Source: Arthrobacter sp. ERGS1:01 (GTDB taxonomy: Bacteria > Actinomycetota > Actinomycetes > Actinomycetales > Micrococcaceae). Taken from it: a DNA stretch of 64,000 bases. The stretch is from contig NZ_CP012479.1 of the NCBI RefSeq assembly GCF_001281315.1, forward strand, positions 1,550,001 to 1,614,000. Direction: 5' to 3'. Within the stretch, counting starts at the first letter, position 1; each line of letters begins with the position of its first letter. Position numbers and translations under genes: made by a program. Under the pieces are notes generated by a model, which did not search any database, had not been told where the DNA came from, and was given only the letters and a program-made list of their open reading frames with translations. Below are positions 9,143 to 17,934 of the stretch, piece after piece.

Positions 9143-10129
9143 GTGCGGTTCAGGGTTGACCGGGGGAACGACGACGGCGGGACCCGGCCGGGTGCGGCGG
9201 AAAACCCGGCTGTCGTCCCCGGCTCGGAAACAACCCGCGACAAGGCGCCGGACGCCGCGGAACAGGCGGACACAGAACTCCCCGATATTGACTGGGCCGT
9301 ACTGCCCGAAGGAATCCACCGCTCAACGTTCGCAGCACCCAGCGGGCCGTTGGCCGTGATCAGCAGCGGCGATCCGGCGGCCACACCCGTGGTCTTGGCG
9401 CCGGGAGCCACCGGCTCCAAGGAGGACTTCGTGCTGATGATGCCAATCCTGGCGGCGGCCGGATACTTCACCCGCAGCTATGACCTGGCCGGCCAATACG
9501 AATCGGCCGGAGCCGGCCCGGAAAACCTCGACCCGCCCCGGCCTCACTACGACTACGAACTGTTCGTGCAGGACCTCCTGGCCGTACTGCAGGACCTGGG
9601 CCGGCCCGCCCATGTAGTGGGGTACTCCTTTGCCGGCACGGTGGCCGGGCTGGCACTGGCACGCGAACAGGAACTGTTTGCCAGCCTCACCCTGCTCAGC
9701 TGCCCGCCACTGGCCGGGCAAAGCTTCAGGGGCGTCAGTAGGATCGGCCCATTCACGGACCTTGCCAACGGACGCATAGGCGCCGCACTCATGATCTGGG
9801 GCATCCGACGCAACTTCATCCCCGTCCCGCCCGGGAGGCTCCGCTTCGTCAAGGAACGCTTCGCGCTGACCCGGCGCCAATCAGTGCGCGACATCGTGGG
9901 GCTGATGAAACGCAACCCCGAACTCGCCACGGCGCTCGCAGGCATACCCGTGCCCAAGCTCGTGGCCGTAGGGGAACATGACCTCTGGCCCACCAAGATG
10001 CATGCCGAATTTGCCGACACCCTCGGCGCCCGGCTTGCCGTCTACCGATCCGGCCACAGCCCATGCGAAACCTCCCCGCACCAGTTGTCCCGGGATCTGC
10101 TGGCACTGTTCGCCGAGTCGCACTCCTGA
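9143..10129 (+). CDS. Alpha/beta hydrolase
   Basis: A 328-residue alpha/beta-fold hydrolase. VVLAPGATGSKEDF is the strand and oxyanion region, VGYSFAGTVAGLAL the nucleophile elbow with Ser, LVAVGEHDLWPTKM the acid strand, and YRSGHSPCETSP the histidine. The first 60 residues are acidic and low-complexity. It starts at a GTG with GGAGG seven bases upstream and probably forms an operon with the preceding esterase. Substrate unknown. Confidence 0.8.
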   Translation: MRFRVDRGNDDGGTRPGAAENPAVVPGSETTRDKAPDAAEQADTELPDIDWAVLPEGIHRSTFAAPSGPLAVISSGDPAATPVVLAPGATGSKEDFVLMMPILAAAGYFTRSYDLAGQYESAGAGPENLDPPRPHYDYELFVQDLLAVLQDLGRPAHVVGYSFAGTVAGLALAREQELFASLTLLSCPPLAGQSFRGVSRIGPFTDLANGRIGAALMIWGIRRNFIPVPPGRLRFVKERFALTRRQSVRDIVGLMKRNPELATALAGIPVPKLVAVGEHDLWPTKMHAEFADTLGARLAVYRSGHSPCETSPHQLSRDLLALFAESHS

Positions 10130-10172
10130 AACCCCACCCGATCAAGGAACGGAAGCCATGAAACCGCCCTGA

Positions 10173-10904
10173 CTAGAGAACCTCTTGGCGGCGCGCTCGC
10201 CGTCGTCGCAGCGGGCCCTCCTCGCGAAACTCCGCGGTAAACGTCTCCCCTGACATCGCCAGGCGCCGGCCCAGGGAGCCCCAGGAGTGGAACGGGCGGG
10301 CCGAGACCGGCATGCGCAGGCCGGCGTCGTACATGACCGTCATGTCCGGGCGCACCCGGTAGGAGACGTCAAGGTCGTCGTGGATGCCCGGCGCATCACG
10401 GATCACGCCTGGCCCGAGCCTGGCCCAGACCTCGGCCGTCATCGCATAGTTGGAGCCAAAGACCGGGGGATGGCCCAGCAGGAAGCCGACTACGTGGAAG
10501 TACCCGCCCAGATAGAGGGTGCGGCCCAGCCAACAGACCAGCTGGGGACCGTCGTAAAAGTCGCCGGGGCCCGTCACCAGCGTCAGCGGTCCGGCCGCGG
10601 CCAAATCCGATTCCACCCGGGCAAGCCAGCCTGGTGCGGGCCGCGAATCGGCATCGATCCGGGCCACAATGTCCGTGCCGGCCGCATCGAATCCCGCGGC
10701 CGAGGCGCCTGCCACACCCGGGACGGGCCAGTGGATGCGCCGTACGCCGGCCGCCTCGCACAGCTGCGCAGTATTGTCGGTGCTGCCGTTGTCCACCACG
10801 ATGATCTGGTCGGCAGGGCGGGACTGGGCGGCCAGGTGGGCCAGGCAGGCGGCCAGCATCGGCGCATCATTGCGGGACGGAATGACGACGGCGATGCTGG
10901 TCAC
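10173..10904 (-). CDS. Family 2 glycosyltransferase
   Basis: About 243 residues beginning VTSIAVVIPSRNDAPMLAAC, the GT-A fold start. IIVVDNGSTDNTAQ is the nucleotide-sugar binding part, and ARIDADSRPAPGW holds the DxD-like metal site. The C-terminal half contains FGSNYAMTAEVWARLG and IHDDLDVSYRVR, typical acceptor-side elements of membrane-associated GT2 enzymes. The open frame extends further upstream; I chose the GTG at 10904, where homology starts. The upstream neighbour on the same strand is a small membrane protein ending 10 bases before it, so the two may act together on a cell-envelope glycan. Confidence 0.82.
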   Translation of the reverse strand: MTSIAVVIPSRNDAPMLAACLAHLAAQSRPADQIIVVDNGSTDNTAQLCEAAGVRRIHWPVPGVAGASAAGFDAAGTDIVARIDADSRPAPGWLARVESDLAAAGPLTLVTGPGDFYDGPQLVCWLGRTLYLGGYFHVVGFLLGHPPVFGSNYAMTAEVWARLGPGVIRDAPGIHDDLDVSYRVRPDMTVMYDAGLRMPVSARPFHSWGSLGRRLAMSGETFTAEFREEGPLRRRRARRQEVL

Positions 10905-10914
10905 GGGTGCGGGC

Positions 10915-11172
10915 CTACTGCCGCTGTGGATCGGCCGGTTCGGGACGCGCCCGGAAGCCGAAGACGGACCTGTTCCGGCCACTGTCGGCCGCGTCCCAGG
11001 GGCCGCGGGTCGCCAGCGCCAGCAGCAGGAGGCCGGCTGCAATGCCCAGCCAGAAGCCGGATCCGCCGCCCGCAACGAGCCTGCCAATCGAGAATAAGGT
11101 GGCCATGGTGCCCGCGACATAGATGCAGCGCGTCAGCAGCCAGGAAGACCATGAAAGTCGTTTGTTCCCCAT
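10915..11172 (-). CDS. Small membrane protein of unknown function
   Basis: An 85-residue protein with two predicted membrane segments (WLLTRCIYVAGTMATLFSIG and GFWLGIAAGLLLLALAT) and a charged C-terminal tail. I do not recognise a family. It stops 10 bases before the glycosyltransferase start, so the two are likely co-transcribed. The start may be the ATG at 11172 or the GTG at 11181. Confidence 0.55.
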   Translation of the reverse strand: MGNKRLSWSSWLLTRCIYVAGTMATLFSIGRLVAGGGSGFWLGIAAGLLLLALATRGPWDAADSGRNRSVFGFRARPEPADPQRQ

Positions 11173-11317
11173 GCGGCCCACCCTACCGCAGGGGATTTCG
11201 GGCCGTGCCGGCCGAATGAGAAAGTCGGTGAATTCACAGGCTCGCGGGGCCCCGGCGGGCGTAATCTGGGACTATGCGTATTCCCGACAGGGACATCATG
11301 CCCCGGGACAAAGTGTC

Positions 11318-12535
11318 ATGACCGCCCGTTGGTTGCGGTGGATGCCGGCGGCAGCAGTGCCGGTGGTGATTGCCGCCGTCGTGCTGGCAGCGCCGCTGCA
11401 GGCCGCGGCCCCCGTGAAACTGCCCGCCAAGACGGCGGAGCAGCTGGTGGCCCTTGTGGCAGGCAACGACGTCAACGCACTCTCGGGCACCTTGGAGCAA
11501 ACCGTCGCCTTGGGGCTGCCCCAACTGCCCGACGTGGGTTCGGGGAAATCCCAGGCGCCGTCGTCGAGCGGTGGCACGGGCACCAGCATCACCGACCTGG
11601 TGGGACTGCTGACCGCGCCCCACACCGCCCGCATCTACCTTGACGGCTCCGCCAACGAGCGGGTGCAAATCCTGGACACGCTGGCCGAACGCGACGTGGT
11701 GCGGCACGGCAACACGGTGTGGACCTACGATTCCGCCACGAATTCCGCCACCATGCTGACCCTGGCGGCGGGCGAGGTCCCCTACGCAACGGCCCCGCAT
11801 ATGGTCCACCCGGGCGCGGCCGGCACTGACACCACCCCCAAGGCCACGCCCGTCCCGTCGGCGGGCGCCAACCCGCTGACCCCGGCCCAGCTGACCCCGG
11901 CGCAACTCGCGGCGAAATTCCTGGCCAACCTTGACCCCAGCACCGAGGTCAGCGTCGGCCCCAACACCCGGGTGGCCGGCCGGAGCGCCTACGACCTGGT
12001 CTTGGCGCCGCGCACCACGGCAACCCTCGTGGGCAAGGTCTCCATCGCCGTCGACGCCGCCACCGGCCTGCCGCTGAAGGTGACCGTGCAGGCCAGGGGC
12101 AGCGACGCCGCGGCGTTCCAGGTGGCCTTCAGCCAGATCACCTTGGCAGCCCCGCCGGCGTCGACCTTCAACTTCAGTCCGCCCGCCGGCGCCGTCATCA
12201 CCCGGCAGACGCTGCCGGCCACGGGGCCCGTGGCGAAGGGTGAAATGAAGAAGCTGCCGGGCATCCTGCCCGCGCCCGGAACCACCCCGGCGGCACCGGC
12301 GCCGCCCAAGCTGACCACCACCGGAACGGGCTGGTCCGCCATCGTTGAGGCACCCGCCGGCACGGTCCCGTCCAATCTGGCGACTTCACCGCAGCTTGCC
12401 GAGCTGCTGCAAAGCGTCCCGGGCGGACACGCGTTGGAAACCACGCTGTTCACGGCACTGATCACTCCCGACGGGCGGCTGTACGCAGGCGCCGTGCCCC
12501 TGGCGGCACTGCAAGCCGCCGCGGCCGGCAAGTGA
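11318..12535 (+). CDS. Secreted LolA-like / DUF2092-type lipoprotein-sorting fold protein
   Basis: About 405 residues with a signal peptide (MTARWLRWMPAAAVPVVIAAVVLA, cleavage near PLQAAA). The mature protein has repeated beta-sheet elements such as ARIYLDGSANERVQILD, HGNTVWTYDSATNSATML and GRSAYDLVLAPR, the pattern of the half-barrel LolA/LppX-like fold that binds lipids outside the membrane. A Pro/Ala-rich segment and a ligand-side C-terminal region follow. It is eight bases upstream of an ABC ATPase and permease, suggesting an envelope transport or sensing operon. The open frame extends upstream, but only the ATG at 11318 gives the signal peptide. Confidence 0.75.
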   Translation: MTARWLRWMPAAAVPVVIAAVVLAAPLQAAAPVKLPAKTAEQLVALVAGNDVNALSGTLEQTVALGLPQLPDVGSGKSQAPSSSGGTGTSITDLVGLLTAPHTARIYLDGSANERVQILDTLAERDVVRHGNTVWTYDSATNSATMLTLAAGEVPYATAPHMVHPGAAGTDTTPKATPVPSAGANPLTPAQLTPAQLAAKFLANLDPSTEVSVGPNTRVAGRSAYDLVLAPRTTATLVGKVSIAVDAATGLPLKVTVQARGSDAAAFQVAFSQITLAAPPASTFNFSPPAGAVITRQTLPATGPVAKGEMKKLPGILPAPGTTPAAPAPPKLTTTGTGWSAIVEAPAGTVPSNLATSPQLAELLQSVPGGHALETTLFTALITPDGRLYAGAVPLAALQAAAAGK

Positions 12536-12542
12536 CGCGCCG

Positions 12543-13544
12543 GTGAGCGTCGGGCAGGGGGCGCCCGATACACCCGCCATTGAAACCCGCAGCCTGACGA
12601 AGGCCTTTGGTTCCCAAACCGCCGTCGACGGCCTCGACTTGTTGGTTCCCGCGGGCGCGGTCTTTGGCTTCCTGGGACCCAACGGCTCCGGCAAGACCAC
12701 CACCATCCGCATGGTCCTTGGCCTGGCCGCGGCCACGAGCGGCACCGCCCGGGTCCTGGGCCGTGCCATGCCAAGTGAGCTCGACGCCGTGCTGCCGCGG
12801 GTGGGTGCGCTGGTGGAGGGCCCGGCGTTCTACCCGTTCCTCTCCGGCCGGGCCAACCTGATTCGCCTGGACACGGCGGACCCGCATGCCGCCACCGCCA
12901 CCCGAAAGGCCCGGGTCGAGGCGGCCCTAGAGCGCGTGGGATTGGCGGCGGCGGCCGGCAAGAAGGTCAAGGCATACTCGCTGGGCATGAAGCAGCGGCT
13001 GGGCCTGGCCAATGCGCTGCTGCGCCCGCGCGAGCTCATGGTCCTGGATGAACCCACCAACGGCCTGGACCCGCAGGGCACCCGCGAGGTCCGCTCCCTC
13101 GTCCGGTCGCTGGCCGCCGGCGGCACCACCGTGTTCGTCTCCAGCCACCTCCTGGCCGAGGTGGAGCAGATCTGCACGCACGCCGCCATCATGCGGGCCG
13201 GCAAACTGGTGGCCCAGGGGACTCTTGACGAGTTGCGGGCCGCGGGCACGGCGCGGATCACGGTCCTCACGCCCGACGACGGGGCCGCCCGCAGCGTCCT
13301 GCTGCGGCTGGGCCTGGAGCCCGAGCATGTCCACGCGTCCGGGGACGCGCCGACACGTGGAGCGCAGAATCCGGCGGGGGCCGTGGTGCGGGCGGCCATG
13401 CCCACCGTGGCACTGCCGGGCGAGGACATCGTGGACGCCCTGGTCGAGGCGGGCGTCCGGGTGCGCGGCTTCAGCGTCGACGCCGGCAGCCTGGAAGAGC
13501 GGTTCGTGGCGCTGACGGGGGAGGGCTTCGATGTCGCCCAATGA
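12543..13544 (+). CDS. ABC transporter ATP-binding protein
   Basis: A 333-residue ATPase of the ABC-2/DrrA class. It has Walker A GPNGSGKTTT, Q-loop region VGALVEGPAFYPFLSG, signature YSLGMKQRLGLA (SLGMK in place of LSGGQ, common in this class), Walker B LMVLDEPTNGLDPQG and switch histidine SSHLL. A roughly 90-residue C-terminal domain ends SLEERFVALTGEG, typical of DrrA-like subunits. Starting at GTG, it follows the LolA-like gene by eight bases and overlaps the permease gene by 14 bases. Substrate unknown. Confidence 0.92.
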   Translation: MSVGQGAPDTPAIETRSLTKAFGSQTAVDGLDLLVPAGAVFGFLGPNGSGKTTTIRMVLGLAAATSGTARVLGRAMPSELDAVLPRVGALVEGPAFYPFLSGRANLIRLDTADPHAATATRKARVEAALERVGLAAAAGKKVKAYSLGMKQRLGLANALLRPRELMVLDEPTNGLDPQGTREVRSLVRSLAAGGTTVFVSSHLLAEVEQICTHAAIMRAGKLVAQGTLDELRAAGTARITVLTPDDGAARSVLLRLGLEPEHVHASGDAPTRGAQNPAGAVVRAAMPTVALPGEDIVDALVEAGVRVRGFSVDAGSLEERFVALTGEGFDVAQ

Positions 13545-14391
13545 GAATGAAGCAGGTGGGATCGCAGTAGCCCGGCGTTCCACCTGGCCGCTGCTCCGCT
13601 CCGAACTGTCCGTGCTGTTCCGCCGCCGGCGCACGTGGGCCATGCTGGCCGCCCTTGCCGCCATCCCCATCCTCGTTGCCGTGGCCGTCCGGCTGACCAG
13701 CCGCCACAACGACGGCGGCGGCCCGGCGTTCCTGGACCGGATCAGCGAGAACGGGCTCTTCGTGGTGCTGACGGCCCTCGTGCTGTGCACGCCCCTGTTC
13801 CTTCCCCTGACCGTCGGGGTGGTCGCGGGGGACACCATCGCGGGGGAGGCGGGGCAGGGTACGCTGCGATACCTGCTGGTGGCGCCGGCCGGCCGCTTCC
13901 GTCTGCTGGTGGTGAAGTATGTGGGTGCGGCCGCCTTCGCCGTGGCCGCCGTGGCCGCCGTCGTCCTGGCGGGTACGGTCATCGGGCTGCTGCTGTTTCC
14001 CGTGGGCCCCGTGCCGCTGCTCTCCGGGGACACGGTCAGCGCGTGGGTGGCGGAAGGGCGGATCCTGCTGGTGGGCGCCTACGTCTGCGTCTCGCTGCTG
14101 GGGTTGAGCGCCATCGGCTTGTTCATCTCCACGCTGACGGACGTCCCCGTGGGGGCCATGGCGGCCACGGTGGCGCTGGCGATTGCCGCCCAGGTCATGG
14201 ACGCGCTGCCGCAGCTGGCCTGGCTGCACCCCTGGCTGTTCAGCAACTACTGGCTGGGGTTTGCCGACCTCCTGCGCGAACCCATTGCGTGGACGTCGTT
14301 CGGCAACAACGGGGTCCTGCAGCTTGGCTATATTGCCCTGTTCGGGGCGCTGGCCTACGGGCGGTTTGCCACGAAGGATGTACTGTCCTAA
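13531..14391 (+). CDS. ABC-2 type transporter permease
   Basis: A 286-residue integral membrane protein with about six hydrophobic segments, including MLAALAAIPILVAVAV, GLFVVLTALVLCTPLFLPLT and YVGAAAFAVAAVAAVVLAG. GDTIAGEAGQGTLRYLLVAP is the conserved cytoplasmic loop of ABC-2 permeases (GExxxGTLRxLL) that contacts the ATPase. It partners the preceding ATP-binding protein, whose reading frame it overlaps. Confidence 0.9.
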   Translation: MSPNENEAGGIAVARRSTWPLLRSELSVLFRRRRTWAMLAALAAIPILVAVAVRLTSRHNDGGGPAFLDRISENGLFVVLTALVLCTPLFLPLTVGVVAGDTIAGEAGQGTLRYLLVAPAGRFRLLVVKYVGAAAFAVAAVAAVVLAGTVIGLLLFPVGPVPLLSGDTVSAWVAEGRILLVGAYVCVSLLGLSAIGLFISTLTDVPVGAMAATVALAIAAQVMDALPQLAWLHPWLFSNYWLGFADLLREPIAWTSFGNNGVLQLGYIALFGALAYGRFATKDVLS

Positions 14392-14403
14392 GGGTTCCGC
14401 CCG

Positions 14404-15399
14404 TCAGGGCGACGGCGTAACCGGGGCAAATCTGTCCGCCAGCCATTCGAGGATTGTCGCCAGGGCCTCGGGGTCAAGGTGCGTATCTGGATCGTTGTAG
14501 CCGTTGCCGGGCGACGCCGCCACCTCGGCCGGGGTGCGCGAGTCCTCCTTGAACACGTGGTTGGCGTTGGGCGGAAACGCGAAGGTCACGTTCGCCATGC
14601 CCGCGGCTGCCTCCCGGAGCGGGCCGCCGTCGGCCTCGGCGTCGATCTGGACATCCCGCCCGCCGATCAACACCAGCGTGGGGATGCGCACCTTTTGCAG
14701 GGAGTCAACGCCGGATTCGAGCCACAGTTCGCGGGCCAGCGGAAGGTTTGCCGGCGCCTCGAAGCTCGCGAGCACCATCCGCACGCTCTCCGGCAGCGCC
14801 GGGTCCGGGTTCATCGGCTCTCCCGCGGAGTAACGGGCGGCCGCCTCCCTGACTTTTGGCATCAGGGCGGCCCCGCCGGGGATCTGGGCGGACTGGAGCT
14901 GGAGCTGGGACAGCAACACGGTTTCGATCGGCCGCCCGGGCGGCGCGGCCAGCACCAGGCTCACCAAGGGGACGTCCTGGCTGCTCGTAGCGTAGTGGAG
15001 TACGTGGAGGGTGCCCTCGCTGTTGCCGAGCCCGGCAATCCGCGCCGCGTCAACATAGTCGAGGTCCGCGAGCACCCGGACTGCGGCGGCCAACTCGTCA
15101 AGATGGGATTGCATGCTCAGTTTCCCGATGAGCTTCATGGCGTTTTCCCTGGCGTGGGGCCCGGTCACCCGCTTGTCGTAGCGGATGGAGGCAATGCCGG
15201 CTTCGGCAAACGCCTCAGCGAAAAGCCGTGCGCTGCCGTTGTCGCCGGGGAGCAGCGGCGAACACCAATTGCGGTCCGTTGGGCCGCTGCCCGCCACCAA
15301 AACCACGGCCGGGAACGGCCCCTCACCCTCGGGGCGGACCACCGTGCCCTCCATCGTGGTGTCATCCAACTGCCAGCTCACGTCCTGGGAATTAGCCAT
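14404..15399 (-). CDS. Alpha/beta hydrolase (acyl-peptidase-like)
   Basis: A 331-residue hydrolase. PFPAVVLVAGSGPTDRNW is the first strand and oxyanion loop characteristic of the YqiA/FrsA-like hydrolases, IAGLGNSEGTLHVL the nucleophile elbow, LVLIGGRDVQIDAEAD the acid strand, and NANHVFKE the catalytic histidine. Cytoplasmic; substrate unknown. It converges on the ABC permease gene with 12 bases between them. Confidence 0.8.
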   Translation of the reverse strand: MANSQDVSWQLDDTTMEGTVVRPEGEGPFPAVVLVAGSGPTDRNWCSPLLPGDNGSARLFAEAFAEAGIASIRYDKRVTGPHARENAMKLIGKLSMQSHLDELAAAVRVLADLDYVDAARIAGLGNSEGTLHVLHYATSSQDVPLVSLVLAAPPGRPIETVLLSQLQLQSAQIPGGAALMPKVREAAARYSAGEPMNPDPALPESVRMVLASFEAPANLPLARELWLESGVDSLQKVRIPTLVLIGGRDVQIDAEADGGPLREAAAGMANVTFAFPPNANHVFKEDSRTPAEVAASPGNGYNDPDTHLDPEALATILEWLADRFAPVTPSP

Positions 15400-15441
15400 G
15401 CCCCCAGTATTGCAGCAGCGCAGTATTACAGGCGCACAGTT

Positions 15442-15939
15442 TTACAGGCGCAGCTCCACCAAAATAGTGTCCCGCCAAATCCCTTCGAAGGGGCCATAGC
15501 CCATCCGGCCTATGCGTTCGCGGCGGCCCACGCGCCGGAATCCCGCCTTGTCGTGCAGGGCCAGGCTGGCCAGGTTCTCGGGGAAGATGGCGGATTGGAT
15601 CGTCCAATACCCGGCGGCGCCCGCACGGTCGGCGAGCTCCCGCAGGAGGCCGAGCCCGACGCCGTGACCGGCAGCCGCCGGGTCAACGTAGACGGAATGC
15701 TCAAGCACGCCGCGGTACACCTCACGGGCGGAGGTGGGGGTTGCCGCGACCCATCCCCACACGGCGCCTTGGGGGTCGGTGGCCACCACGCTGAGCCCCG
15801 GGATGCGGCTTGCGAAGAACTCGGCCTTCGACGGCGGTGCCTCGGCGAAGGTGGCATTGCCGCCGGCAATCCCGGCGGCGTGGATCCGCTCAACCTCGCT
15901 CCAGTCGGCCGGGATCATGTCCCGCATGCCAAAGGTCAC
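15442..15939 (-). CDS. GNAT acetyltransferase, ArsN/phosphinothricin acetyltransferase-like
   Basis: About 165 residues with the full pattern of the phosphinothricin/ArsN1 acetyltransferase family: MIPADWSEVERIHAAGIAGG near the N-terminus, ATFAEAPPS, LEHSVYVDPAAAGHGVG (acetyl-CoA pyrophosphate loop), TIQSAIFPENLASLALH, and FRRVGRRERIG followed by WRDTILVE. ArsN1 enzymes acetylate the arsenical antibiotic arsinothricin and related compounds and are often carried in ars operons. The likely GTG start overlaps the arsR stop in GTGA, so it is translationally coupled to the arsenic repressor. The exact substrate (arsinothricin, phosphinothricin or methionine sulfone) is inferred only from family and context. 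Confidence 0.82.
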   Translation of the reverse strand: MTFGMRDMIPADWSEVERIHAAGIAGGNATFAEAPPSKAEFFASRIPGLSVVATDPQGAVWGWVAATPTSAREVYRGVLEHSVYVDPAAAGHGVGLGLLRELADRAGAAGYWTIQSAIFPENLASLALHDKAGFRRVGRRERIGRMGYGPFEGIWRDTILVELRL

Positions 15940-16286
15940 AGGGTCAGGATGCTCGCGGAGGCAGCCTCCAACGCGCCCGGCACCAGCGAATAGTAGGCCC
16001 AGGTGCCGCGCTGCTCGCGGGCAAGCAGCCCGGCGTCGACAAGGATTTTCAAGTGGTGGGAGACGGTGGACTGGCCCAGCTCCAGGGGTTCGGTGAGGTC
16101 GCACACGCAGGTCCCGTCGCCGTCGCCCGCCTTGACGATCGAGATCAGTCGGAGGCGGTTCGGATCCGAGAGCGCCTTGAGGGTCCGTGCCCTGCCTTGC
16201 GCATCCGCGGCACCCAGAACCGGGAGCCCCGACGATGTGCAGCAGGCGTCGGCGGCGGTCAGCCGGAGTGTTTGTGCGGTGTCCAT
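15936..16286 (-). CDS. arsR: ArsR-family arsenite-responsive repressor
   Basis: A 116-residue winged-helix repressor. From the ATG at 16286 the protein starts MDTAQTL and has Cys15-Cys16, plus Cys60 and Cys62 in GTCVCDL. Corynebacterium glutamicum ArsR uses Cys15, Cys16 and a later cysteine for As(III), so this start and the metal site agree with that type. The recognition helix is LGQSTVSHHLKILVDAG. It is divergent from acr3 across an AT-rich region with inverted repeats, and is coupled to an ArsN-like acetyltransferase. Loss of DNA binding on arsenite binding would derepress both sides. Confidence 0.92.
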   Translation of the reverse strand: MDTAQTLRLTAADACCTSSGLPVLGAADAQGRARTLKALSDPNRLRLISIVKAGDGDGTCVCDLTEPLELGQSTVSHHLKILVDAGLLAREQRGTWAYYSLVPGALEAASASILTL

Positions 16287-16289
16287 ACA

Positions 16290-16360
16290 TCCATTATGTC
16301 CATAGATTGACATTTGTCGATGTAGCGCCCAATACTTTCTATATCGACATCCATCAATCC
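16290..16360. promoter_or_regulatory. arsR/acr3 divergent promoter-operator region
   Basis: Clearly AT-richer than its surroundings. ATTGACATTTGTCGAT at 16306-16321 is an imperfect palindrome, and the half-site ATCGACAT recurs at 16343-16350 followed by CATCAAT. This layout fits an ArsR dimer binding one or two sites between the two divergent genes. I did not identify unambiguous -35/-10 boxes. Confidence 0.6.
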
Positions 16361-16385
16361 CACGCCGTGTTGGTTTAGGAGCCCC

Positions 16386-17465
16386 GTGAGTACCCACACC
16401 AGCACCACCGCTTTACCCCGGGAGGCCGCCGTCGTGGTCAAGCTCTCCACCCTGGACAGATTCCTTCCGGTGTGGATCATCGCGGCCATGGCTTTGGGCC
16501 TCCTGTTGGGAAAGTTCGTCCCGGGCCTGAACACCGCAGTGGACGCGGTGAAGCTCGGCTCGGTGTCCCTGCCGATCGCCGTGGGCCTGCTGGTCATGAT
16601 GTATCCGGTGCTGGCGAAGGTCCGCTACAACGAGACCGGCCGGGTGCTGGCGGACCGCAAGCTGCTCATTTCCTCGTTGATCATCAATTGGGTGGCGGCT
16701 CCGGCGTTCATGTTTGCCCTGGCCTGGATCTTCCTTCCGGACCTGCCCGAGTACCGGACCGGGCTGATCATTGTGGGGCTGGCGCGCTGCATTGCCATGG
16801 TCATGATCTGGAGCGACCTTGCCTGCGGTGACCGGGAGGCTGCCGCCGTGTTGGTCTTGATCAACTCCGTTTTCCAGGTCATCGCCTTTGGCGCCCTGGG
16901 TTGGTTCTACCTGCAAGTCCTGCCCTCCTGGTTGGGACTGCCCACCACGAGCGCCGGCTTCTCCTTCGGGGCCATCACCGTTTCCGTCCTCGTGTTTCTC
17001 GGCATCCCGCTGTTGGCCGGCTTCCTCACCCGGACCGTCGGTGAAAAGGTGAAGGGCCGGGACTGGTACGAGCACAAATTCCTGGCCAAGCTGGGCCCGT
17101 GGGCGCTCTACGGCCTGCTCTTCACCATCACCGTGCTCTTCGCCCTGCAGGGAAACACCATCACGGCCCGGCCGTTGGACGTCCTCCGGATCGCCCTGCC
17201 GCTGCTGGTGTACTTTGTGGTTGTCTTCGGCGCCGGCATGGTGATCGGCCGCGCCCTGAAGCTCGGCTACGCCAAGACCACCACTTTGGCGTTCACCGCC
17301 TCCGGAAACAACTTTGAACTCGCCATCGCAGTCGCAATTGGCACCTTCGGAGTCACCTCCGGGCAAGCACTTGCCGGCGTCGTCGGCCCGCTGATCGAGG
17401 TGCCCGCACTGGTAGCCCTGGTCTACGCCGCACTCTGGGCCCGCAAACGCTTCTTCACCAACTGA
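16386..17465 (+). CDS. acr3: ACR3-family arsenite efflux permease
   Basis: A 359-residue membrane transporter with about ten hydrophobic helices. The signature GLARCIAMVMIWSDLACGD carries the conserved cysteine of ACR3 proteins needed for As(III) transport. The later FTASGNNFELAIAVAIG and VGPLIEVPALVALVY are the paired motifs of the bile-acid/arsenite permease fold. It exports arsenite, using the proton gradient. It starts at GTG with AGGAG upstream, divergent from arsR, and leads the operon acr3-arsC-flavoprotein. Confidence 0.93.
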   Translation: MSTHTSTTALPREAAVVVKLSTLDRFLPVWIIAAMALGLLLGKFVPGLNTAVDAVKLGSVSLPIAVGLLVMMYPVLAKVRYNETGRVLADRKLLISSLIINWVAAPAFMFALAWIFLPDLPEYRTGLIIVGLARCIAMVMIWSDLACGDREAAAVLVLINSVFQVIAFGALGWFYLQVLPSWLGLPTTSAGFSFGAITVSVLVFLGIPLLAGFLTRTVGEKVKGRDWYEHKFLAKLGPWALYGLLFTITVLFALQGNTITARPLDVLRIALPLLVYFVVVFGAGMVIGRALKLGYAKTTTLAFTASGNNFELAIAVAIGTFGVTSGQALAGVVGPLIEVPALVALVYAALWARKRFFTN

Positions 17466-17496
17466 CCCCTACTACCACCTCCGGGAGCATGCACCC

Positions 17497-17922
17497 ATGA
17501 GCACCACCGATACCGCCAAGAAGCCCTCCGTCCTGTTCGTCTGCGTGCACAACGCCGGCCGTTCGCAGATGGCCGCCGCCTACCTGACCACCCTCTCCAA
17601 CGGGGCCATCGAGGTCCGCTCCGCGGGCTCCGAACCGGCCACTTCGGTCAACCCGGCTGCCGTGGCCGCCATGGCCGAGGAGGGCATCGACATGTCCGCG
17701 GAGATCCCCAAGGTCCTCACCACGGATGCCGTGCGGGAGTCCGACGTCGTCATCACCATGGGTTGCGGAGACACCTGCCCGATCTTCCCCGGCAAGCGCT
17801 ACGAGGACTGGGAACTCGAGGACCCCGCCGGCCAGGGCGTCGAAGCCGTCCGCCCCATCCGCGACGACATCAAGGCCCGCATCCAGGCGCTCATCGCCGA
17901 GCTGCTGCCGTCCAATCTGTAA
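17497..17922 (+). CDS. arsC: Arsenate reductase, low-molecular-weight phosphatase type
   Basis: A 141-residue reductase that converts arsenate to arsenite for export by Acr3. FVCVHNAGRSQMAAAYL holds the catalytic CX5R loop (Cys16, Arg22). MGCGDTCPIFPGKRYEDWEL, with further cysteines, is the resolving region. The companion reductant may be mycothiol or thioredoxin; a mycothione reductase gene lies elsewhere in the window. It sits 31 bases after acr3 and 12 bases before the flavoprotein gene. Fragments of further arsC-like genes lie downstream. Confidence 0.93.
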   Translation: MSTTDTAKKPSVLFVCVHNAGRSQMAAAYLTTLSNGAIEVRSAGSEPATSVNPAAVAAMAEEGIDMSAEIPKVLTTDAVRESDVVITMGCGDTCPIFPGKRYEDWELEDPAGQGVEAVRPIRDDIKARIQALIAELLPSNL

Positions 17923-17934
17923 AGGATCCCTGAC

